From: Parabacteroides sp. 52
GTDB lineage: Bacteria; Bacteroidota; Bacteroidia; Bacteroidales; Tannerellaceae
Direction: 5' to 3'
Assembly (NCBI RefSeq): GCF_010500925.1
Contig: NZ_QVMG01000010.1
Coordinates: 30,579-94,578, forward strand
DNA length: 64,000 nucleotides
Shown here: piece after piece, positions 7,931 to 15,849 of the stretch
How the letters are laid out: every line of letters begins with the position of its first letter
How positions within the stretch are numbered: the first letter of the stretch is position 1
Made by a program: the position numbers and the translations under genes
Notes under the pieces: model-generated
The model's input: the letters and a program-made list of their open reading frames with translations, nothing else
What the model was told of the DNA's origin: nothing
The model's database searches: none

Positions 7931-10900
7931 TTAAAAAGATACATTGATTCCCACCGTGAAAGAGCGGGGCACCGGATAAGCAAACCGGGGAGTTTCCGGA
8001 TCGACTCCGGTGAAAGCATCTTTACCCCATCCTTTTTTGAATGTCAGCAGATTTTGTCCGGAGATGTATATCCGGGCACTTTCCATACGAGCCGCTTTCA
8101 GGAGGTTATCCGGCAGGCGGTATCCCAATTCGAAGTTGGCCAGTTTGAGGAAAGAGGTGTTTTCCACAAAATAATCAGAGGTACGGATCTCGTTGTTCAC
8201 ATCGCTACCGGATACGGCCGGGATGCTGGTGTTGGTGTTGTCCGAACGCCAGCCGTCCAACAGGCGGGTACCGTAGTTCTGTCCTCCGAAGAAACCGAAA
8301 AAGTCGGTAAACTCTTTCAGTGAGTTATAGGTATATGAACCCACTTGTCCGTTCCAGAACATAGAGAAATCAAAGTTTTTCCAGGATGCCGAAACATTGA
8401 GTCCATACAGGAAGTCCGGATCTTCAACACCTAACCAGGTACGGTCTTCGTCGTTGATTTTTCCGTCGTTGTTCAGGTCTTTATAGCGGATGCGTCCCAG
8501 TCCTTTACCCGGCTGTTCGGCATGCGCGTCGATCTCTGCCTGCGAATTGAAAAGGCCGTCGGTGACATAACCAAAGATTGATTTCCAGGGGCGCCCCAGA
8601 ATCGTCTGGTCATTTCCGTTACCCGGATAAGAATTGATTACGTCTTCGGGCAGTTTGGTGATTTTATTGCGGTAGCTGGCGATATTTCCGGTGATAGAAA
8701 GATCCACTTCCCCAATCTTCTGATTGTAAGTCAGGGCAAATTCCAATCCCCAGTTCTCCATGCTGGCACCGTTCACATAACTGTCGCCGCCGAATCCGAT
8801 AGTCGCGATATAAGGTGGTTTCACCAGGATATCATCCGTCTTTTTCAGGAAGTAATCGATCGATCCGATAAATTTCTGATCGAGAAGGCCAAAGTCGATA
8901 CCCGCGTTGTGTTGCGTCGTAGCTTCCCATTTGAGGTTCGCGTTGGGGCGTTGTGTGCGGAGGAATCCGGAAGGGAGGGTGCCTTGATTATTACCATAAA
9001 TATCATAGGCTGTACCCTGATCGCGCTCCCAGGTCGGGTCGGTGTAATAGCGTGCCTGATACAATCCGTAAGCGGCATAGTTGTCGATTTCCTGGTTACC
9101 GGTCATCCCCCATCCATAGCGGAGTTTGAGGTCGGATACTACATTCTTCGCACTTTCGAAGAAGGCTTCTTCACTCACTCGCCAGCCTAAAGAGAAAGCA
9201 GGGAATGTCCCCCAGCGGTTATTCGTACCGAAACGGGAAGAACCGTCCCGGCGCAGGGTGAAAGAAGCGAGGTATTTATTGTCGTATGCATAGTTGATTT
9301 TGCCGAAAAATGAAGAGAGGGCGTATGAGGTGGCGCCACCGCTATTGCGGAAATTCACCTCCCCGGCCGAGAGATACATATAATCCGGTGTTTCTAAGAC
9401 GAAGCCATCGCGGCCGGCCGACATTTCTTCGAAACGGTATTTCAACATTTCCTGTCCGACCAATAAGTCGAAATTGTGTTTACCCAGATCGAATTTATAA
9501 TTCAGGGTATTACTCAATATCCAGTTGCCCCCGTAGTTCGCATGCGTATCCAGACGGGCTGTTTCGTCGGAAAGGAATCCCGACTGATAACTTTTTTGCA
9601 TATTCCGCTGCCAGAAAGCGGTGTAATCGATACCCAGTTTCGAACGGAAGTTCAGTCCTTTCAGGATCTCCACATCGAGGCTGACATCACCGAATAAACG
9701 AAATACATCTTTGTAATTATCCTTGTTGTCTTCGATCATACGGATCGGGTTTTGCCGGTCGCTCATATTGCTTGCCGGTCCACCCCAGCCACCTTCCATA
9801 TCATGGACGGGAACCAAAGGCTGGATCAGGCGGGCGCGATCCTGTAGGTTGGCGGCATCGAGCGCCGATTCGCGTGTTTTCGATAACGAAAGATTTTCGC
9901 TGATCGTCACCCGGTCGTTGAATAATTTGTAGTCGCTGTTCAGACGGGCTACGATCCGGTTGAAATAAGAACCTTTGATTGTTCCTTTGTTTCCATAATA
10001 ATCCGCGGAGAACAGGACACGACCTTTTTCATTCCCGTTGGTAACCGTCAGGTTGTAATTTTGGATAAATCCGGTACGACTGATTTCTTTCACCCAATCG
10101 GTATCGGTCGCTTCCATCGCTGCAACACCGCCCACGTAAAGGTATTGAGGCAGATTCACCTTGTCTAACACCTTATGACCATTACTGTCGGCATGCCACT
10201 CGAAGGTGTAATTCCCATAGTTCGGGTCGTTGCCATCGGTCATAGCAGCCAGCCATTGGGCTTGTCCGCGCTGTTCCGAATTTAATAAGTCGACCGAACG
10301 TTGCCATTGGGCAGCGGTCAATGAAGTACGGAAATCGACATGCGTGCCGCCGGCTTTCCCTTTTTTAGTGGTGACGATCACCACCCCGTTGGCCGCGCGT
10401 GATCCGTAGATACTGGCGGCGGATGCGTCTTTCAATACCTGGATCGATTCGATATCGGAGGTAGCAATCTCATTCATAGAACGGCTGCTAGGCACACCGT
10501 CGATGATATACAACGGCTTACTATTCCCCAACGTCGAAACACCGCGCACCTTCACATCCACATCACCCGTCGGATTTCCCGTATTGGTGATATGTACGCC
10601 CGGCACACGTCCCTGCAAGGACTGCATCGCGTTGCTGGTATTGATGGTTTTGATCTCGTCCATCTTCACCACGGAAACCGCTCCGGTCAGGTCGGCTTTC
10701 TTTTGGGAAGAATACCCCGTGACAATCACATCGCCCAGCGTCTGCACATCTTCTTTTAATACAATGTGCAGCGGAGAGCCGCTCTCGATCAATACCTCTT
10801 GTGTGATGAAACCAATGTAACTGATCTGGATCGTTGCCCCTTTGGGTACGGAGAGCGAAAAATGCCCGTCCAGATCGGTAACGACACCATTGGTGCTTCC

Positions 10901-11050
10901 TTTCTCAATAACCGAAGCACCAATAACCGGAAAATCATCTGTTCCGGATAGAACTGTCCCTTTGACAGACAGTTGTTGCGAATAAACTACCTGTGTAATA
11001 AAAAGCATCAATGCCCATATACACAATTTACTGATAGGTGATGTTTTCAT
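7931..11050 (-). CDS. SusC-family TonB-dependent transporter (fructan locus)
   Basis: A 1039-residue outer-membrane transporter. The order is: signal peptide (1-24), carboxypeptidase-regulatory-like domain (SVKGTVLSGTDDFPVIGASV at about 28-47), TonB-box region DVIVTGYSSQKK, plug domain (TGAVSVVKMDEI to GVVIVTTKKGKAG) and a 22-strand-type barrel ending in an aromatic-rich SFTVGINVSF. It imports oligosaccharides into the periplasm using TonB energy. First gene of the operon; a TAATTTTG -7 box lies about 40 bp upstream with no -33 match, and three direct repeats further upstream are candidate activator sites. The divergent hybrid sensor is the likely activator. Confidence 0.93.
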   Translation of the reverse strand: MKTSPISKLCIWALMLFITQVVYSQQLSVKGTVLSGTDDFPVIGASVIEKGSTNGVVTDLDGHFSLSVPKGATIQISYIGFITQEVLIESGSPLHIVLKEDVQTLGDVIVTGYSSQKKADLTGAVSVVKMDEIKTINTSNAMQSLQGRVPGVHITNTGNPTGDVDVKVRGVSTLGNSKPLYIIDGVPSSRSMNEIATSDIESIQVLKDASAASIYGSRAANGVVIVTTKKGKAGGTHVDFRTSLTAAQWQRSVDLLNSEQRGQAQWLAAMTDGNDPNYGNYTFEWHADSNGHKVLDKVNLPQYLYVGGVAAMEATDTDWVKEISRTGFIQNYNLTVTNGNEKGRVLFSADYYGNKGTIKGSYFNRIVARLNSDYKLFNDRVTISENLSLSKTRESALDAANLQDRARLIQPLVPVHDMEGGWGGPASNMSDRQNPIRMIEDNKDNYKDVFRLFGDVSLDVEILKGLNFRSKLGIDYTAFWQRNMQKSYQSGFLSDETARLDTHANYGGNWILSNTLNYKFDLGKHNFDLLVGQEMLKYRFEEMSAGRDGFVLETPDYMYLSAGEVNFRNSGGATSYALSSFFGKINYAYDNKYLASFTLRRDGSSRFGTNNRWGTFPAFSLGWRVSEEAFFESAKNVVSDLKLRYGWGMTGNQEIDNYAAYGLYQARYYTDPTWERDQGTAYDIYGNNQGTLPSGFLRTQRPNANLKWEATTQHNAGIDFGLLDQKFIGSIDYFLKKTDDILVKPPYIATIGFGGDSYVNGASMENWGLEFALTYNQKIGEVDLSITGNIASYRNKITKLPEDVINSYPGNGNDQTILGRPWKSIFGYVTDGLFNSQAEIDAHAEQPGKGLGRIRYKDLNNDGKINDEDRTWLGVEDPDFLYGLNVSASWKNFDFSMFWNGQVGSYTYNSLKEFTDFFGFFGGQNYGTRLLDGWRSDNTNTSIPAVSGSDVNNEIRTSDYFVENTSFLKLANFELGYRLPDNLLKAARMESARIYISGQNLLTFKKGWGKDAFTGVDPETPRFAYPVPRSFTVGINVSF

Positions 11051-11087
11051 AAAATAACTATAAAATGTTTGACATGATATTTTGAAA

Positions 11088-11095
11088 CAAAATTA
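11088..11095 (-). promoter_or_regulatory. Candidate -7 box of the fructan susC promoter
   Basis: The minus strand reads TAATTTTG, matching TAnnTTTG, giving a predicted start near 11081 and a leader of about 30 nt. The sequence at the -33 position has no TTTG, consistent with dependence on an activator bound at the repeats at 11140-11193. Confidence 0.5.
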
Positions 11096-11139
11096 AGGGA
11101 GGACGGTAGAACGAAGTATAACAAATCAACTTTGGTCTA

Positions 11140-11193
11140 TGACAAATGTCACATAGGTGACAAATGTGATCGTAATGTGACAAATGTGATCGT
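11140..11193. promoter_or_regulatory. Three direct repeats TGACAAATGT, candidate operator of the hybrid sensor
   Basis: TGACAAATGT occurs at 11140, 11158 and 11178; the second and third copies extend identically to TGACAAATGTGATCGT. Spacing is 18 and 20 bp, about two helical turns. The repeats lie about 45-110 bp upstream of the predicted susC transcription start and just upstream of the -7 box of the divergent regulator gene. AraC-type output domains commonly bind direct repeats, so these are the best candidate sites for the adjacent hybrid regulator. The first copy is also palindromic (TGACA-AA-TGTCA). Confidence 0.6.
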
Positions 11194-11213
11194 TTTAGCC
11201 CTTTCGTTTCCGG

Positions 11214-11221
11214 TATTTTTG
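11214..11221 (+). promoter_or_regulatory. -7 box of the hybrid sensor gene
   Basis: TATTTTTG matches TAnnTTTG. A start near 11228 would leave a leader of about 20 nt before the ATG at 11249, which argues against using the TTG at 11240. Confidence 0.5.
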
Positions 11222-11248
11222 TATGTTTGTAATTGACAGTTGTATGAT

Positions 11249-13969
11249 ATGCGCTATATTCAGGTTTTACTCTTGTTAATCTTTGGAAGTGTTATACTGA
11301 TAACCACCTCCTGTCGTTCGCCACGGTCCGGCAAGAAAGAATATGTGATCGGACTATCACAATGTATGCTCGACGACGCTTGGCGGCAGACGATGATCCG
11401 CGAGGTGGAGATTGAGGCTTCCATGTACGATGACGTGCGTTTGGAGATACGCAATGCGGACACCAATAATCAACAACAAATTGAACAAATACGGGAGTTG
11501 ATACGTATGGGCGTGGATGTACTTATCATCTCCCCGAATGAATCTGATCCCCTGACCGCTGTTGCCGAAGAGGCTTATCGCGCCGGCATACCAACGATTA
11601 TTACCGACCGGAAAATCAACAGTGAGCTTTACACCACTTTCGTCGGTGCGAATAATTACACGATTGGCAAAGATGCCGGTCTCTATGCCGCCAGCCATTT
11701 GTCGAAAGGTTCCGTTATCCTGGAAATATGGGGGTTGTCAACCTCTTCTCCTGCGCAGGAACGGCATATCGGATTTACAGATGCCCTGATGGGACGCTCT
11801 GACCTCTCTTTTATCAAATTGGATGGAGAGTGGCGCTACGATACGACCTCGATCCGAATCGCCCGGATACCGTTACCTGAAAAGATTGATTTTGTTTATG
11901 CCCACAACGATATGATGGCTATCGCCGCCCGGGAGTTTTTTGTGCAGAAGGATTCGGTTGAAGGGAAAAAGCTGCATATCATTGGGGTCGATGCCGTACC
12001 GGGTGCCGGTCTCCAGGCTGTTGCCGATGGATTGATCACGACCTCTTTCCTCTATCCTACCGGTGGTGCACAGGTGATCAAAGCTGCCATGCAAATACTG
12101 CGGGGCGATAGTATTCCCAAATATATACCTTTATCCATTTCGCAGGTGAATGCCAATGCTGCCCGCACCTCTCTGTTGCAGTCGGAGCGAATAGAGAACT
12201 ACCAGCAACAGATCGAGGCGCAACGCTCCCGCTTGGATGGTCTGTTCACCCAATACCGTTTTTTGCAGAACTCCCTATGGATCATCTCTGTATTGATGAT
12301 CGGTTTTGTTGTGCTCACCCTCTATGTGTTTTTTATCAACCGGAAAGTGCGGCTGACCAACCGAGCGCTTCGGGAGACCAACCGCAAAGAAGAGGAGCAA
12401 CGAAAGAAACTCATTGCCCTCAATGCGGAGATCAAAGAGGTGACGGCGCAAAAGTTGCAATTCTTTACCAACGTATCCCATGAGGTGCGTACGCCATTGA
12501 CATTGATCCTGGCACCACTGGACCGATTGATCGGGCTGATGCAGGAGTCGCCTTACTTCTCCGATCTGCAGTTGATCCGGAAGAACGCCGATCGCCTGTT
12601 GCGTGTGATCAATCAGATACTCGATTTCCGAAAAATAGAAAACGATCAGGAAGAACTGAAGATACGGGAGGTCGATATGGTAAATTTCACCCGTGAAGTG
12701 ATGAGCTATTTCGATAGTATGGCGCAGGTCCGGCAGATCCGTTATCGTTTTCTCTCCGAAAGCAAAGATTGCCGTATCTGGATTGATACGGACCAGATGG
12801 AAAAGGTCTTGGTCAACCTGTTATCGAATGCCTTTAAGTTCACCCCGGAGAATGGGGTGATAGAGGTGGCTTTACAGGAGGAAGAGGACCGGGTGTATCT
12901 GCTGGTACGTGACAATGGCGTGGGTATCAAACCGGAGAGTCAGGCGTATCTCTTCGATCGTTTTTATACGGAACACCGGACAACCGGCACAGGTATCGGC
13001 TTGCATTTGGCAAAGCAATATGTACAGATGCACCACGGCGAGATATCCGTGCAGAGCCAGACCGGCGAAGGTACTATCTTCACCGTGTTATTAAAGAAAG
13101 GAAAGGAGCATTTTTCGGAGGAAGTGATGCAAGAAATGTTGATCTCCCCTTATGCCTACGAGGCGTCCCAACTGGATGACACGGAAGCGCAGGAGCTGTT
13201 AAGCCAGTCGTACACTTATCCGATCCTGATCGTAGAGGACGATGAGGAGGTACGTGCATATCTAGAGAAAGAGTTGCAGGAGCAGTTCCCAGTTTTTGCT
13301 GTTGCCAACGGAGTAGAAGCCCTAGCAGTACTTGAAAAGGAAGAAGCCGTCTCGTTGGTGTTGAGCGATGTCATGATGCCGGAGATGAATGGGTTCGAAC
13401 TCTGCCGTGCGATCAAAACCAACCTTTCCTATAGCCATATCCCGGTGATCCTGCTCACGGCATTGACCGATGAGAGGCAACGCCTCTACGGAGTCGCCCG
13501 AGGAGCAGACGGGTATATCCAGAAGCCGTTTGATATTCGTTATGTGAAGGTGAAGATCATCCGTTTACTTGAAGAGCAGAAACGACTGCGCGAGCAATTA
13601 CTCCGTAAGCTACAGGAAAACCAGCTGTTGATTGCCGAACCGGAGAAAGCGGAGAATATCGACGACCAATTCCTGCGTCGCCTATTGGCGCGGCTGGAAG
13701 AGGTGTATACCGATTCCGAGTTCAATGTGGAACGTCTGAGTGATACGCTCGGTCTCTCCCGTGGACATTTACACCGGAAAGTGAAAGAATTGACAGGTAT
13801 CTCACCTGTCGACTTTCTGCGTAACTTCCGCTTGGCTAAAGCAGCCGAATTGCTTCGCGGTCATGCCTTGTCTGTCAGCGAGGTGGCCTACCAGACCGGC
13901 TTCTCTTCACCCGCCTATTTCACCAAATGTTTCAAGGCAGTCTACGGCGTTATTCCCAAAGAATATTAA
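11249..13969 (+). CDS. Hybrid two-component sensor/regulator with periplasmic sugar-binding domain
   Basis: A 906-residue one-protein signalling system. From the ATG at 11249: N-terminal signal/anchor (1-22), a type 1 periplasmic-binding-protein domain (about 30-300, beginning YVIGLSQCMLDDAWRQ, with NNQQQIEQIRELI and DVLIISPNESDP), a transmembrane helix (about 343-363), a HisKA domain with phospho-acceptor H411 (NVSHEVRTPL), an HATPase domain (NLLSNAFKF, DNGVGI, GTGIGLHL), a receiver with phospho-acceptor D707 (VLSDVMMPEMNG), and an AraC-type HTH pair at the C-terminus. The Bacteroides thetaiotaomicron levan-locus sensor has the same PBP-type sensor and binds fructose directly. The divergent position next to susC supports control of this fructan operon. 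Start: the longer reading from TTG at 11240 is less likely. Confidence 0.92.
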   Translation: MRYIQVLLLLIFGSVILITTSCRSPRSGKKEYVIGLSQCMLDDAWRQTMIREVEIEASMYDDVRLEIRNADTNNQQQIEQIRELIRMGVDVLIISPNESDPLTAVAEEAYRAGIPTIITDRKINSELYTTFVGANNYTIGKDAGLYAASHLSKGSVILEIWGLSTSSPAQERHIGFTDALMGRSDLSFIKLDGEWRYDTTSIRIARIPLPEKIDFVYAHNDMMAIAAREFFVQKDSVEGKKLHIIGVDAVPGAGLQAVADGLITTSFLYPTGGAQVIKAAMQILRGDSIPKYIPLSISQVNANAARTSLLQSERIENYQQQIEAQRSRLDGLFTQYRFLQNSLWIISVLMIGFVVLTLYVFFINRKVRLTNRALRETNRKEEEQRKKLIALNAEIKEVTAQKLQFFTNVSHEVRTPLTLILAPLDRLIGLMQESPYFSDLQLIRKNADRLLRVINQILDFRKIENDQEELKIREVDMVNFTREVMSYFDSMAQVRQIRYRFLSESKDCRIWIDTDQMEKVLVNLLSNAFKFTPENGVIEVALQEEEDRVYLLVRDNGVGIKPESQAYLFDRFYTEHRTTGTGIGLHLAKQYVQMHHGEISVQSQTGEGTIFTVLLKKGKEHFSEEVMQEMLISPYAYEASQLDDTEAQELLSQSYTYPILIVEDDEEVRAYLEKELQEQFPVFAVANGVEALAVLEKEEAVSLVLSDVMMPEMNGFELCRAIKTNLSYSHIPVILLTALTDERQRLYGVARGADGYIQKPFDIRYVKVKIIRLLEEQKRLREQLLRKLQENQLLIAEPEKAENIDDQFLRRLLARLEEVYTDSEFNVERLSDTLGLSRGHLHRKVKELTGISPVDFLRNFRLAKAAELLRGHALSVSEVAYQTGFSSPAYFTKCFKAVYGVIPKEY

Positions 13970-14047
13970 TGCGGTAAATCATTTTCCACGTAAAAGAGAT
14001 ACGGATTCTTGGGGTGTAAGAACAATTGAAGAACCTGTTTAATATGG

Positions 14048-14944
14048 TCATCGTGTGCCCCAATAGATGAATAGCATCCCTAATAATACCAAGAAGAGGT
14101 CGAGCACCTTGTTCTTTAAGTTTTTTTCATGGAAGAACAAAGCTCCCGCTGCAAAGGTAACCAGTACATTGCTGCGACGAATCATGGATACGATGGATAT
14201 CATTGAATCGGGGAAACTTAAGGCATAAAAGTAAATCCAGTCGGCTATGATAAGGAATACCGATATGAAGATAATGTTCCAATGCCACACAAAAGGAGTT
14301 GTTTTCTTTCGCCTCGGATACCACAGAAACAACAGGATCAAGGTCATCATAATGCATTGATACACATTAAACCATACCTGCACGGTCATTACATCCAGAC
14401 TTTTCATCAAATGTTTGTCATATAAACCGCTCATCGACCCGGTTATAACCGACAGGACGGTATAGAATATCCATTTGTTATGTGAAAAGTGTATGCCTTC
14501 TTTTTTGCCGGAAGAGGATAAAAGATAAAACGACGCAATAGCCAGTATAACCCCGATCCATTGATACATATTCAGGCGTTCTCCGAAAATAAGCATTGCC
14601 CCCATCAGAGTAAGGACCGGTTGGGTGGCTTTGATAGGGCCGGTGATTGTTAACGGTAAATGTTTGATGCCGAAATAGCCGAATAACCAAGAGGCCAATA
14701 CAATAACTGCTTTGATAAATACGGCGATATGTGTTTCCCAGGAGACCTGAGGCACATAGAACATAGTCCCGTCCAGCAAGGGGGTAAAGAAAGAAAGACA
14801 TACGAAAGGTAACAAGATCAGACTGCTGATCAATGTGTTTAAGAATAAGACGGGTATGACCGCGTTATTCGTTAAAGATACCTTTTTGTTTACATCATAA
14901 CATCCCAGCAGAAAGGCTGAGAGAAAAGCTAAAGCAACCCACAT
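14048..14944 (-). CDS. EamA/DMT-family permease
   Basis: A 298-residue inner-membrane protein with about ten hydrophobic segments arranged as two EamA repeats (residues about 1-125 and 150-297). The characteristic helix following the fourth segment, PLTITGPIKATQPVLTLMGAML, and the second-repeat counterpart SMISIVSMIRRSNVLVTFAAGALFF are visible. Family members export or exchange metabolites; the substrate cannot be predicted. It starts 17 bp after truA ends and is probably co-transcribed with it. Confidence 0.82.
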   Translation of the reverse strand: MWVALAFLSAFLLGCYDVNKKVSLTNNAVIPVLFLNTLISSLILLPFVCLSFFTPLLDGTMFYVPQVSWETHIAVFIKAVIVLASWLFGYFGIKHLPLTITGPIKATQPVLTLMGAMLIFGERLNMYQWIGVILAIASFYLLSSSGKKEGIHFSHNKWIFYTVLSVITGSMSGLYDKHLMKSLDVMTVQVWFNVYQCIMMTLILLFLWYPRRKKTTPFVWHWNIIFISVFLIIADWIYFYALSFPDSMISIVSMIRRSNVLVTFAAGALFFHEKNLKNKVLDLFLVLLGMLFIYWGTR

Positions 14945-14961
14945 AATTGTTTAATTGATAA

Positions 14962-15729
14962 TTAACTCTGTTCTGGTTCCAGAATAAATACGGTGTCGGG
15001 ATAGGTGACGTTCTCAAGGAATAAGGCATGTCCCGGAGCCGAGGTTCCCGCGTTGCCCCGGTTTTTGGACTCGATAACCTGACGAAAACCTTCGAGGCTT
15101 AACTTTCCACGCCCTACTTCTAACAGGGTACCGACAATCGCACGTACCATATTTCGTAGAAACCTATCGGCTGTGATGGCGAATACCCATACATCGCCCT
15201 CCTGTTCCCATTTGGCATAAGTGATACGGCAGTTGTTGGTTTTTACATCCGTATGGAGTTTACTGAAGCTGGTGAAGTCGATGTATTCGTACAAGATAGA
15301 ACAAGCCTGGTTCATCGCTTCGAAATCGATTTTGCCATGAATCCGGTAAACCTGTTCGTAATGGAACGGGTCTTTCTTTTCCGTCAGGTAATATTTGTAG
15401 GTGCGGGAGGTAGCATCAAATCGGGCATGGGCTTCGGGTTTGACACGAACCACCCGGTAAACCACAATATCTTTCGGTAGGATCCGATTGAGTTTATCCG
15501 CCAGGAAATCCAGATCTGCAAACGGTTCTTCCCAATCGAAATGAGCAGCCATCAGGTGGGCATGCACTCCTGCATCCGTACGTCCGGCACCGGTCACCGG
15601 CACTTCCCGTCGCAAATAAGTGGCTAAAGCCTCTTCCAATGTTTGTTGCACGGTCACCCCATTGGGTTGCACCTGCCACCCGCAATAGTTTTCCCCGTTA
15701 TAGGCCAGATAAATAAAGTATCGGTTCAC
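14962..15729 (-). CDS. truA: tRNA pseudouridine(38-40) synthase TruA
   Basis: The enzyme makes pseudouridine in the anticodon arm of many tRNAs. It has [18 protein letters not shown] at the N-terminus, the catalytic Asp motif [11 protein letters not shown], and [11 protein letters not shown] and [19 protein letters not shown] in the second half. The frame is open up to 15810, but the start is set at GTG 15729 (protein VNRYFIYL, 255 residues). Family members begin just before this strand, and a TTG-N20-TATCTTTG promoter at 15754-15784 lies inside the upstream extension, so the extra 27 residues would not be transcribed from it. Confidence 0.93.
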   Translation of the reverse strand: MNRYFIYLAYNGENYCGWQVQPNGVTVQQTLEEALATYLRREVPVTGAGRTDAGVHAHLMAAHFDWEEPFADLDFLADKLNRILPKDIVVYRVVRVKPEAHARFDATSRTYKYYLTEKKDPFHYEQVYRIHGKIDFEAMNQACSILYEYIDFTSFSKLHTDVKTNNCRITYAKWEQEGDVWVFAITADRFLRNMVRAIVGTLLEVGRGKLSLEGFRQVIESKNRGNAGTSAPGHALFLENVTYPDTVFILEPEQS

Positions 15730-15753
15730 TCTCTTTATTTGTTTTGAACGGGG

Positions 15754-15784
15754 CAAAGATAGTGAAAGCCGAGCACAGAAGCAA
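15754..15784 (-). promoter_or_regulatory. Promoter of truA
   Basis: On the minus strand, TTG (15782-15784), 20 bp, then TATCTTTG (15754-15761): both elements and their spacing fit the Bacteroidota housekeeping promoter. Predicted start near 15747, giving an 18-nt leader before the GTG at 15729. Confidence 0.7.
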
Positions 15785-15849
15785 GCTTGCTTGATTATGT
15801 TGAGGCGCATCCTGTCTTCGACTGCACAATCAAAGGTCGTGTTTTTTTA

